Position numbers and translations under genes: made by a program. A stretch of DNA of 64,000 bases from Primulina eburnea (taxonomy: Eukaryota; Streptophyta; Magnoliopsida; Lamiales; Gesneriaceae), in the NCBI RefSeq assembly GCF_022965805.1, contig NC_133101.1:14665054-14729053 (forward strand). The letters are read 5' to 3'. Positions 36,042-47,451 of this stretch are shown here, piece after piece. The notes below the pieces were generated by a model, which saw only the letters and a program-made list of their open reading frames with translations, did not search any database and was not told where the DNA came from. How positions within the stretch are numbered: the first letter of the stretch is position 1; each line of letters starts with the position of its first letter.

Positions 36042-38641
36042 TGTAACGTACCATACTTTTGCTATTTAAAATTTGCAGAAAAATTAAAAATTTTATTGAA
36101 TGTAAAAATACTTTCAATGTTTGCCATAAAATACCTCAACCAAGTCCCCCATAAGACATGGTTACTCAAAATAACTTCGATAAAATTTGCTCACAAAAGG
36201 TTTACTCAAAGTGTTTCCATCAAAACATGAAATCAGAGTAATTTAACTTTTGCATAAAAACATAAACATTGCGGTCCTCGGGTTAGCCTCTCGCTCAGTC
36301 CAAGCCTGCCTCTTGGTCGCCACCTCCTGTCTCCTCATCAATATACTCACCTGCATCGATCAAGTCTAGTGAGTCTAAAGACTCAACACGTATAAACTGG
36401 GAAATAGCAAGTACTACATAATAAAACCGCATGCAACTTTAAAATAGAGCGTATATACTAAAACTTGAACTTGCATAACGTAACTTGAACATACGTACAT
36501 ACATAGACGTGCCATAACTTGAAAGCTTTCATAAGCATACTAGCATAACTGAACATACTTAAACATACATGAATTTATTTTGCGTAGAGGCATGTTTCAA
36601 AGCAAGTGACCCATAACATAATAAATGTCTGATCAGACAAACCACAGTACTGAGCTGACAGGGACGTATCCACTGCCACATACATGAGATCCCCGTTCAT
36701 AATTTAACGGGCTGGTTGGTCCTCGTTCATAATTTAACGCTTTCCAATCTCGATCTAACCTGTTCATAATTTAACGGGCGGATTGGTCCCCGTTCATAAT
36801 TTAACGCTTTCCAATCCTAACATAATTTTGGTCACAAGACATTTAGCATACCTCCAAAAACTTAAAATATTTTCTTTGCACGTCATCATACTTACTTGGT
36901 GTTGAGGGACTCGTTGGACTTCGACTGGGGCCGTTGCTGCGACATACTAACATGAAATTGCATACTTAACTTGCATAACTTAGACGTAGAAATTAAACTT
37001 ACTCTCAAGCTCAATCATTCCTTAGGACATTTTACAATTTCTCATGGCACGACCTTGATAACCCTTGCACTAAACCATGACGTCGAACCTCAAAGTATAC
37101 TAAAATATTCTTCCCAAAAAACGAAGGACACGGACCCCGTGCCTGGGTCCGTCTAGACTCTGTAAAAAGACATCGAAAAGGAGGAGGGGCACGGACCCCG
37201 TGCCTGGTCCCTGTGGGGGTCCGTGTAGCCTCGGGAATTTGGCACTGCGAAAGAAACAAAGGCACGGACCCCGTGCCCTGGTCCGTGAGGGGGTCCGTGT
37301 ACCTAAGGGAAGTGCAAACTCACGAAATTCCAATACATGCGATGCTTATCACTCTAGACCCGATTGTACGGACCATAAACCGACACCCCGAGACCCATCT
37401 TAGCATGCCATAACATCGACCAAATTCGTACAAACACCCAAAGCAATAACGTCCACCCTACGACACATACAATTCAAAACGTAGCAATTGACACCAAGTC
37501 GTTTCCTACGACTTCTAATGCATTCGAGTGCCTATCAACACTAAACGACGTATCAATTAACATCCCAACATCATACTAATCATACCTAGACGCAGCAACA
37601 ATCACCCGTCGATCCCCAACGAAGCCTGCAACAATAAAATCTCAAGAACAATCAATACATATTTTTCTGAAAAACGCAGTTTGAGCAGTCCCACGAAAAA
37701 CATCATAACTCACTCAATGTTTATCCAAATATTTCGAATTTTATATCAAATCGAAGGCATCGAAAATTTCTACAATTTTCTAGTTGAAAGTTTTCTCAAA
37801 ATCCCGACGGAAAAATCGCAGTTTTTAACAGAACAGTAAGTTACGAGATTTCAGATCTAAAAAGTATTTCAAAACGCATTCAAACCATTTTCCGCTCAAA
37901 CGACGAATGTCACACATGAATTTTTACGCATAAAAATAACACAACATATAATATGACAAGATCGATGCAGAAAGAACAGAATATACGTGCCTTTAAATCT
38001 TTAACGTTACCGAAACGACGATACCGAAGCGGGGATGATGCGAGGACGATCCGGGACGACTTGTGGCGCTTTTCTTTCGACAAAAATGATCGAGAATTGC
38101 TAAAATGATGAAGGGGAAAGGGTGGTGGCTGCTACTCTTCAAGAACCCTACCCTTTCTTGAAAAGGTGAAAATGAAGAATGTGTATGTGCAAATGAAGTA
38201 TGTGTGACTTATGGGTGTGGTGTGTGTTATTGTGTGTGTGTGCGTGAGTTAATAATAAAAATAGAGGTAATTAAGGGCTAAATTGCGCTTAAGTAATAAT
38301 TAATTGCCTAATTAAGAGATAATCATGCATGGTAAATAATTAATAATTGGACAAAAATTGTGCTTAATTAATAATTAATTGTCTAATTAGGGGATAATCA
38401 TGCATGAGTAAATAATTAATAATAAAATAATACTAATCTAATACTAACTTTTCCAACCCCTCTAATTTAAAATAAAATGCATAAGTGACACATATTTAAA
38501 AGTTTGAAAACTCATAAAATCACTTAATATCAAATTAGGCTTTAAAATTGCTAGAAACTAAATAAATCATTTAAAATGACACTTTGACTTAAAATAAAAT
38601 ACCCCATTTTAAAATCTCCTAAATCGTCGCCGGTCTCATTT
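36042..38641 (-). repeat. 3' LTR, first part, of the 36042-57591 element
   Basis: Starts TGTAACGTACCATAC on the plus strand. Continues at 51852-52080 after the inner element, whose TSD CATTT is at 38637-38641. Contains the GTTCATAATTTAAC block (36694-36808) and the hairpin array (37125-37310). Confidence 0.9.
37125..37310. repeat. Hairpin array, three CACGGACCCCGTGCC-type units
   Basis: Three units beginning near 37128, 37188 and 37261. Each carries CACGGACCCCGTGCC followed by GGGTCCGT. Short frames on both strands here (37032-37413) come from the repeats. Confidence 0.85.
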
Positions 38642-38876
38642 TGTAATGACCCGATTTAATTATATGTTATTTGGCGATAATTAAGAGTAATTATTTTAAA
38701 TTGAGGAATTTAAAATAATTAAGCCAAATAATTAAATAGTGTGTTTAAAAATATTTATTAGAAAATATCGGTTTATAGACGATATTAAAATGCATATTTA
38801 AATTTTATAGTACACAAGAGTTGAAATAAAATAGACCGGGTCAAGTTTCGAACCCAAGAGAAGAAGAGAAACACAC

Positions 38877-38944
<68 letters not shown>

Positions 38945-38965
38945 TACATACACACGCATACATAG

Positions 38966-39004
<39 letters not shown>

Positions 39005-41034
39005 CTCTCTCTCACACACTACACCTAAAACACACACAAATCCTCTCCAAATTCCCGTAGCTTCTGTTCTTATTTCCATTTCAATTTCCGTTCGCTTTGA
39101 CCGCCGATTGTGGCCGCACTGGTCGTCGAAAAATTCAAGTAAATATAGATTTGGAAAGCCCATGAAGAGAGCTATCCATTGATACCACTCTTGCTAGGTA
39201 AAAACGCGATTCCCAGAAACCCATCGGAAATCGCCGCATCTTGCACCGCCGAAATCACCGCCTTCCGCCACTCAAAACTGAAAATTGATTGAGGAGTTTT
39301 GTTCCTTAGGTTGTAAGCTTTCTTTTGGTACCAATTTTGCAAATTTTCGAGAACAACCGGTCGGCTCCGTTTTTCTGCGTGATTCCGGTCATCTTCTCCG
39401 GCGAGTTTGCCGCCTGTTTTCGGTAGCTTCGGTTTAGGCTCGAGTTTAGCCACTGTTATTGGAAGTACAAGCTGTATCGGTGCGAATTGTTGTCTATGTG
39501 AATTTAATTTAATTTAGACTCAAATATTGTATCATTATTGATTAATTATTGGGTTATTGTTGTAGGTTCCAGAATTGTACGAGTTTGAGGTATTATCTGG
39601 TGAACCTAGAATTTATCGTAGTCGCTTAAATATTAGTTAACGCCATTTAAAGCTGAAAAGAATATTTTGCAACGATAAAATTAAAATGATTAATTTTAGG
39701 CATTTTAGTCGAATATTAGAATTTTAGGAATTTAAAATGCCTAAATTGTTGAAATTGGATTTTGAGTGAATTTAAATGGTTGTGGATTTTGAGTTAGGAT
39801 TTCAGCCATATATGATAAGTGTAATTCGGTTAGGTTTTGATTGAGTTATGACCTTAAAATCGATCCTAGGTACAAGCTGGAATTTGGAAATTGTAATTGG
39901 ATAAGAGTTGAGCATTTAATTGATGAAAATAAATTAATTGCCACAGGTTTTGATAACCAGGAAGCGCCGAGGTATTCGTAATTATTGTGGTAATTTAATT
40001 TGAAGGTTAAGGTACGGATTGATCGATTTCTTACAGCGTCTATGTCGACGTGTAATTTAATTGATGTGAGTTAATTGATTTTATGTGAATTATGTGATTA
40101 TGTGCTCTTTGTGGAATTTGGATGCAAATTTAAGATTATTCCTCATTTTCTTAAAATAAAACATGATTTTCAAATATATTGGAATAATCTATGGATTGAT
40201 ATACATTGTTGAGCACACATTCATATTGAGCCCTTCAGTTATTGATACCCGTTGATATTCGATTGAGATCTGTATATGATATTATATTGTGTCTTGTGGA
40301 TTTTGGGCACCTTGACTCGGTCCGGCTTAGGTAGTTGCTGGCATCAAGTGTGAAGCCATATCCCTAGACACTGTTCGCTGAGTCGTGGACAGGTCCGCTG
40401 AGTCATGGACCAGCTCGAGCATATTATGATTGTTGATATCGATCCTTTGACTCCTGATATCCAGACATCTTGCACCCGTACATGCATTGCATTGATTTCA
40501 TTACATGTCATTTATATATGTTGTAATTTATTTGATCTTCGTACTGGGGTTTGATCCATGTCCTTTGGGACTGCTGTGGTTTGTTCTGTGTTTCCATAGC
40601 AGGTCATGCAGGTGTTTCGTCTTCGGCTGCTCAGGAGGAAGCACCGAGGGGCGCTAGAGCTCTTTGAGTTTTGAGCTCAAGCTTTCATTGTTTTTCTCTG
40701 TGAGTTCAGTCATCGAGTCCCCAGATATTATATTTATGTATTATGGAGTCTATGTATTACCGGGGTATGCCCCGAGTAGTTGTATATTGTGTTTGTGGAG
40801 GATCGTTGTTGTGATTGTGCCTGGTTGGCATTGTTTCGTATTGGATGTTTGTTGAGGGTTTTGATTTAGTCGTTTTGGTTATTTTATATTTTTCCGGTAT
40901 GTCCTATTTACGGGGAGGTCATGCCGAAATTTCTATTGGGCCAAAAATTAAAATTCTAACTCGTTTTCGCTGTTTATAATAATTAATCCTGATTGTGTGT
41001 TAATAAAATATTAATCAGGAACAAGGCCCTCACA
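38642..41034 (+). repeat. 5' LTR of the 38642-51846 element (2393 bp)
   Basis: Starts TGTAATGACCCG and ends CCCTCACA. Contains a long TA microsatellite at about 38879-38936. A ~20-bp repeat (GCTGAGTCGTGGACAGGTCC type, about 40376-40425) is present twice here and once in the 3' LTR. The minus-strand 93-codon frame at 39172-39453 and the plus-strand 63-codon frame at 40664-40855 recur in the 3' LTR only because the LTRs are copies; neither matches a known domain. Confidence 0.9.
38879..38936. repeat. TA microsatellite
   Basis: About 29 TA units, followed by CACACA and a second TA run near 38969-38998. The corresponding run in the 3' LTR (about 46303-46346) is shorter. Confidence 0.95.
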
Positions 41035-41037
41035 GTT

Positions 41038-41049
41038 TGGTATCAGAGC
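41038..41049 (+). promoter_or_regulatory. Primer-binding site, initiator-Met tRNA
   Basis: TGGTATCAGAGC three bases after the 5' LTR end; the standard plant iMet PBS. Confidence 0.9.
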
Positions 41050-41298
41050 GTAGACTGGGATACGCTCGTATAGAGTTAGTACACTCTAGTCTAGGCACAA
41101 ATAAATTGTGCGCATGTGATTGATTATTTGGAATTACTTGCTTTTGCCTGGTTTGAATTGCATGTTAGTATTTTAGAGATGAACATGTTTTGGCATTAGT
41201 AGGTAATGGATTCTTGAGCATTTTGGCATTTCCTTTTCGGTGCTTTGAATTATTTTGAAGTTAATGAATATTTTGGGAATTAACTTTGGTTTTGTAGA

Positions 41299-42663
41299 AT
41301 GGCACCGAGAGGTAGGAAAGGTAAAGAAGTGGTTCAAGAGTCTGGTGCTCAGAATATGGATGGTATTGATGTGAATGCTCAAGGTAGACGTGGTCGACCT
41401 ACTGGTGAAGTGGTACAAAATGTTAATGTGGAAGTTGAACAGATCACCCGTAGAGTGAATGATATGGAATTGGTGGTATCGAGATTTCAGAATCTGAATC
41501 CTCCTATCTTTGATGGCTCCGAAGGTAATGAAAAAGCTGAAAGTTGGTTAAGGGCCATGAATAATTTGTTTGATTTGGTGGAATATGATTCCAACCGAAG
41601 AGTAAAATTAGTAGTTCTTCAGCTTAGGGACAATGCTGAACGTTGGTGGGAGGCTACTGCCAGGGCTTTGCGTGATGCTGGCACAGTTATTACTTGGGAT
41701 GTTTTCAGTATTCAGTTCAGACAAGAGTATTCTCCGCCTTCTTATTATGCTGCCAAATCATCTGCATTTCATAAATTGGTTCGGGGTAATTTACCAGTTG
41801 TGGAATATGCTCGACAATTATCATCTTTATTGATTTACGTGCCGCATATCGCTGGTAATGATGGGGCAAAAATGGAGAAATTTCTGGAAGGATTGGGTTC
41901 TCATTTATATTCCTTGGTTCTGGATAGTAATCCTGTTAGCTATGCCGATGCAGTCAACAAGGCAATAAGATTAGAAGCAGGATTTCAAAGAGATAATCAG
42001 CAGCAGACTTTACAGATACCCAGTGGAGGTATGCAATTACCAATGGGTACATCATCTTATGTACCTCAGCAGCCTTTTCAGCAGCAGCAGTTCTTCCAAC
42101 ACCAAAAACCTCAAAGGTTTAAGCCCAGAGGACAGAACTTCAAGAAGAAAGGCCAGTCGAGTTCATCTAGCTCAAGTGGATCTAAAAGTGTATCGGGGAC
42201 GCCGTTTTCAGGAAATCAGTATTCAGTGGTGTATTGTGAGCGTTGTGGAGGTAGACATCATACATCTCAGTGTGGTGGTGTACGTGGGACTTGTCATAAT
42301 TGCGGTCAGACAGGACACTTTGCTAGAGCTTGTCCAAACCGTACTCAAGGGCAGATGAGACCACAACAGTTTCCTCAGAATAGAGGTGGTTTTTCGGGTG
42401 GTTCGTCTCAGAGACCCTTTACTCCTGCGCAATCTTTTCAGCAGTCCAATTATCCACAGGTTCGGGGTAATGCACCTCAATCATTCCCAGGTCCACAACA
42501 GGCTAGAGTGTATGCTTTGACAGAGGATCAAGCCAGAGAGGCTCCAGCTGGTGTAATCGCAGGTACTTGTTTAATTAATGGTTACACTGCACGAGTTTTA
42601 TTTGATACAGGAGCATCTCACTCTTTCCTCGCATCCAATTTTGTGATGAATATGACTTTGTGA
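41299..42663 (+). CDS. Gag plus start of protease, Tekay-like element
   Basis: 454 codons from ATG 41299. The capsid-type domain ([20 protein letters not shown], then [18 protein letters not shown]) spans about residues 60-190. A serine/glutamine-rich stretch follows, then two zinc knuckles: [13 protein letters not shown] and [14 protein letters not shown] (about residues 313-350), which bind genomic RNA in related elements. The frame enters protease ([16 protein letters not shown], active-site DTG) and stops at TGA 42661-42663, just after the active site. The rest of protease is in the -1 frame. Related elements usually have one continuous gag-pol frame, so a single-base change is the likeliest cause. 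Confidence 0.9.
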   Translation: MAPRGRKGKEVVQESGAQNMDGIDVNAQGRRGRPTGEVVQNVNVEVEQITRRVNDMELVVSRFQNLNPPIFDGSEGNEKAESWLRAMNNLFDLVEYDSNRRVKLVVLQLRDNAERWWEATARALRDAGTVITWDVFSIQFRQEYSPPSYYAAKSSAFHKLVRGNLPVVEYARQLSSLLIYVPHIAGNDGAKMEKFLEGLGSHLYSLVLDSNPVSYADAVNKAIRLEAGFQRDNQQQTLQIPSGGMQLPMGTSSYVPQQPFQQQQFFQHQKPQRFKPRGQNFKKKGQSSSSSSSGSKSVSGTPFSGNQYSVVYCERCGGRHHTSQCGGVRGTCHNCGQTGHFARACPNRTQGQMRPQQFPQNRGGFSGGSSQRPFTPAQSFQQSNYPQVRGNAPQSFPGPQQARVYALTEDQAREAPAGVIAGTCLINGYTARVLFDTGASHSFLASNFVMNMTL

Positions 42664-45155
42664 CTACATCATTGCATGAGTTTGCATCTGTGTCCACTCC
42701 AGCTGGTAAAGTGATTTTATCAGGGCAGATTGTGTTGAACTGTGTATTTCATTTCGGTGACAGTATTATGATTACTAATTTGATTGTGTTACCGATGTAT
42801 GACTTTGATTGTATCATTGGTATGGATACCTTGACAAATTATCGAGCTACTGTAGACTGTTTTCATGGTGTAGTACGTTTTCGACCTCATCTTGGTGACA
42901 AATGGAATTTTTATGGTCGAGGATCTCAAGCTAAAATACCCTTAGTTTCAGCGATGGAAATGTTTAAGCTATTATCCTTAGGAAATGAGGGATATATGAT
43001 TTATGCTGTGGATGCTTTAAAGGAAGAGCCGAGATTGTCTGATATACCGGTGGTGAAAGAATTTTCTGATGTTTTTCTGGAGGAGATACCATGTTTTCCA
43101 CCGCAGAGAGAGCTTGATTTTAGCATCGAATTGATGCCAGGAACTGCTCCAATTTCAAAATCTCCGTATAGAATGGCACCTGCAGAACTTAAAGAGTTGA
43201 AAGAGCAATTGCAGGATTTACTGGAAAAAGGGTACATACGACCTAGTATGTCACCTTGGGTAGCCCCTGTTTTGTTTGTTAAAAAGAAAGATGGTTCCAT
43301 GAGAATGTGCATTGATTATAGGCAATTGAATCGGGTCACCATCAAGAATAAATACCCTTTGCCTAGAATCGATGATTTGTTTGATCAACTACAGGGAACT
43401 TCAGTATATTCAAAAATTGATCTACGATCAGGATACCATCAACTTCGAGTTAGAGAGGAAGATGTTCCTAAGACAGCTTTTAGAACCAGATACGGGCATT
43501 ATGAATTTTTGGTGATGCCATTTGGGTTGACTAATGCACCGGCAGTATTTATGGATTTAATGAACCGAGTGTTCAGGAATTTTCTGGACAAGTTTGTTAT
43601 TGTTTTTATTGATGATATACTGGTGTATTCAAAGTCAAGAAAGGAACATAGAGAGCATTTGAGATTAGTTCTTCAAACACTTCGTGATGCTCAGTTGTAT
43701 GCTAAATTGTCAAAGTGTGAATTCTGGTTGGATCAAATCATATTTTTGGGTCATGTGATATCAGCCAAAGAAATATCCGTCGATCCAAGTAAAATTGAAG
43801 CGGTCTTGAATTGGACTAGACCAACCAATGTACCAGAGGTTCGAAGTTTTATGGGATTGGCCGGGTATTACAGACGATTCATTGAAGGGTTTTCTCAGAT
43901 TTCCCGACCCATCACCCAACTGACCAAGAAGGATGCAAGATTTATTTGGTCAGAAGAGTGTGAGCAGAGTTTTCTGAAACTGAAAGAGAAATTGACGACA
44001 ACACCAGTGTTGGCGTTGCCATCTGGATCAGGTGGATTTGTGGTTTGTACAGATGCATCAGCTAAAGGATTGGGATGTGTATTGATGCAACATGGAAAGG
44101 TTATTGCCTATGCTTCGAGGCAACTAAAGGTACATGAATCCCGATATCCAGTTCATGGTCTTGAACTTGCAGCCATTGTTTTTGCCTTGAAAATTTGGCG
44201 ACACTATCTATATGGTGAACAGTTTATTATTTACTCAGATCATAAGAGTTTGAAATATCTGTTTACTCAGTCAGAGCTGAATATGAGGCAGAGACGTTGG
44301 TTAGATCTATTGAAGGATTTTGAATGTGAATTACAGTATCAACCAGGGAAGATGAATCAGGTTGCAGATGCATTAAGCCGGAAGTATCAGGATGGCATGT
44401 TAGCATCCATTCATATTTGGCAGAATCATGATGAATTGTGTACTTCTGGATGGAATTTTCAGCCACAAGATAATTATTTTGTTGTTTCTGCATTGCAGTT
44501 TGAGCCACAGATTATTGCTGAAATTAAAAAGGCTCAAAAGACAGATCCAAAAGTTCAGAAATCAAAAGAGTTGGTTTTGTCTGGTAATCCAGATAAGTAT
44601 AATGTCTCATCAGATGGTTGTTTGCGAATGAATAACAGATTAGTGGTACCAAATGTTGCAGAATTGAGAGAAGCATTGCTTCAAGAGGCGCATTGTAGTC
44701 GCCATAGTGTTCATCCTGGTAATCGTAGGATGTACCAGATATTGAGACCTTATTTCTGGTGGGATGCGATGAAGAAAGACATTTCTGAATTTGTAGCAAG
44801 ATGTTTGACATGCCAACAGGTGAAAGTTGAGAGAATGAAACCTGGAGGTATGTTACAGAGTTTAGAAATACCACAATGGAACTGGGAACATATTGCAATG
44901 GACTTCGTGACTCACTTAACCAGGTCTATCAGAGGCTGTGATGCTATCTGGGTTATAGTTGATAGATTGTCCAAGTCAGCACATTTCATTCCATATGATC
45001 GTACCTATCCTTACAAGAAAATGGCAGGTTATATTTGGATAATGTGGTTCGGTTGCATGGAGTTCCAGTGTCTATTGTGTCTGATAGAGATCCAAGATTT
45101 GCATCTAAGTTTTGGAGCAGTCTTCAAAATGCTTTGGGAACTAAGTTGGCTATGA
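42660..45155 (+). pseudogene. Pol: rest of protease, reverse transcriptase, RNase H, start of integrase (frameshifted)
   Basis: 831 codons in the -1 frame relative to gag. In order: protease remainder ([13 protein letters not shown]), RT ([20 protein letters not shown]; catalytic FIDD with the Asp pair at 43611-43616), RNase H (TDAS at 44049-44060; [19 protein letters not shown]), integrase zinc site (HCSRHSVH ... CLTC, about 44690-44815) and the first integrase Asp (MDFV, about 44896). A missing base near 45028 after KKMA shifts the frame, so the last ~40 codons are out of frame; the true continuation is 45035-45988. No RT or RNase H catalytic residue is lost. Confidence 0.9.
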
Positions 45156-45988
45156 GCACAGCTTATCATCCCCAAACTGATGGTCAGACAGAAAGAACCA
45201 TTCAGACTTTGGAAGATATGCTTCGGTCAGTAGTTATGGATTTCGGAGGTAATTGGCAAGAATCTTTATCATTGGTAGAATTCTCATACAATAACAGTTT
45301 CCAAACGACTATTGGAATGGCACCATTTGAAGCTTTGTATGGTAGAAGGTGTCGATCGCCGATATGTTGGAATGAGATTGGAGAAAAACCATTGGCACAA
45401 CCTGAATTTGTTGAAGAGATGAATGAAAAGATTGATTTGATCAGAAAAAGAATGAAAGCATCTCAGGATCGTCAAGCTAGCTATGCAAATAAAAGGCGTA
45501 GACCTTTGGAATTTCAAGTTGGTGATCAAGTTTTTCTAAAGGTGTCAACATTTCGCGGCACGATGAGATTTGGGAGAAAAGGGAAGTTAGCTCCACGTTA
45601 TATTGGACCGTATACTATTGTTGAGAGGATCGGTTTATTGGCTTATAGATTGAACTTGCCGCAGAGTTTGTCTGCCATACATGATGTGTTTCATGTATCG
45701 ATGCTGCGGAAGTATGAGCCAGATCTATCTCATGTTCTGAGACCCGAGGATGTGGAGTTAGACAGTTCCCTTAGCCACGTTGAGTATCCTATACAAATTC
45801 TTAATCATAAGGATAAGCAACTTCGAAATAAGACAATTCCACTGGTTATGGTACAGTGGAGTAGACATGGGACTGAAGAGGCTACATGGGAGCTGGAGGC
45901 TAAAATGCGGCAAGAATGGCCTCACTTGTTTGAAACTGTTATAGATTATTCCATGTACTCTGACTTTCCTATGAATAATCAGTGGTAG
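45035..45988 (+). pseudogene. Pol continuation: integrase core and chromodomain-like C-terminus
   Basis: Begins [20 protein letters not shown] in the restored frame. The second and third integrase catalytic residues are visible (SDRD near 45078; [10 protein letters not shown] near 45184). A GPY/F-like stretch ([18 protein letters not shown]) and a chromodomain-like end ([14 protein letters not shown], then [11 protein letters not shown]) follow, and the frame stops at 45988. Chromodomains in plant chromoviruses guide integration to particular chromatin. This part is intact apart from the upstream frameshift. Confidence 0.88.
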
Positions 45989-46050
45989 ATGTTTGACTAT
46001 GTTGTATATAAGGTGTGTTGTGTGTTTGATTTCGAAGACGAAATCTTTTG

Positions 46051-46065
46051 TTAGAGGGGGAGAAA
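46051..46065 (+). promoter_or_regulatory. Polypurine tract
   Basis: TTAGAGGGGGAGAAA immediately before the 3' LTR at 46066; the usual start site for plus-strand DNA synthesis. Confidence 0.85.
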
Positions 46066-46300
46066 TGTAATGACCCGATTTAATTATATGTTATTTGGCG
46101 ATAATTAAGAGTAATTATTTTAAATTGAGGAATTTAAAATAATTAAGCCAAATAATTAAATAGTGTGTTTAAAAATATTTATTAGAAAATATCGGTTTAT
46201 AGACGATATTAAAATGCATATTTAAATTTTATAGTACACAAGAGTTGAAATAAAATAGACCGGGTCAAGTTTCGAACCCAAGAGAAGAAGATAAACACAC

Positions 46301-46352
<52 letters not shown>

Positions 46353-47110
46353 AATACATACACACGCATACATAGATATTATATATATATATATATTATA
46401 ATCACTCTCTCACACACACTACACCTAAACACACACGAATCCTCTCCAAATTCCCGTAGCTTCTGTTCTTATTTCCATTTCCATTTCCGTTCGCTTTGAC
46501 CGCCGATTGTGGCCGCACCGGTCGTCGAAAAATTCAAGTAAATATAGATTTGGAAAGCCCATGACGAGAGCTATCCATTGATACCACTCTTGCTAGGTAA
46601 AAACGCGATTCCCAGAAACCCATCGGAAACCGCCGCATCTTGCACCGCCGAAATCGCCGCCTTCCGCCACTCAAAACTGAAAATTGATTGAGGAGTTTTG
46701 TTCCTTAGGTTGTAAGCTTTCTTTTGGTACCAATTTTGCAAATTTTCGAGAACAACCGGTCGGCTCCGTTTTTCTGCGTGATTCCGGTCATCTTCTCCGG
46801 CGAGTTTGCCGCCTGTTTCCGGTAGCTTCGGTTTAGGCTCGAGTTTAGCCACTGTTATTGGAAGTACAAGCTGTATCGGTGCGAATTGTCGTCTATGTGA
46901 ATTTAATTTAATTTAGACTAAAAGATTGTATCATTATTGATTAATTATTGGGTTATTGTTGTAGGTTCCAGAATTGTACGAGTTGGAGGTATTATCTGGT
47001 GAACCTAGAATTTATCGTAGTCGCTTAAATATTAGTTAACGCCATTTAAAGCTGAAAAGAATATTTTGCGACAATAAAATTAAAATGATTAATTTTAGGC
47101 ATTTTAGTCG

Positions 47111-47292
47111 GAGTGAGTCTCATGTGAGACCGTCTCACGGGTCATAATCCGTGAGACGGGTCAACCCTACCCATATTCACAATAAAAAGTAATACTCGTA
47201 GCATAAAAAGTAATACTTTTTCATGGGTGACCCAAATAAGAGACCCGTCTCACAAATATGACCCGTGAGACCGTCTCACACAAGTTTTTGCC
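47111..47292. mobile_element. 182-bp MITE, Mutator-like by its 9-bp TSD
   Basis: Absent from the 5' LTR. Flanked by TTTTAGTCG at 47102-47110 and 47293-47301. Near each end it has the palindromic core GTGAGACCGTCTCAC, so it can fold on itself, and it carries an internal direct repeat (AAAAAGTAATACT). Confidence 0.85.
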
Positions 47293-47451
47293 TTTTAGTC
47301 GAATATTGGAATTTTAGGAATTTAAAATGCCTAAATTGTTGAAATTGGATTTTTAGTGAATTTAAATGGTTGTGGATTTTGAGTTAGGATTTCATCCATA
47401 TATGATAAGTGTAATTCGGTTAGGTTTTGATTGAGTTATGACCTTAAAATC

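Noticed and set aside
39172..39453. 93-codon minus-strand frame with few stops, repeated at 46571-46852
   Set aside because: It recurs because the two LTRs of one element are copies. No domain is recognised, and it lies antisense in an LTR leader-like stretch.
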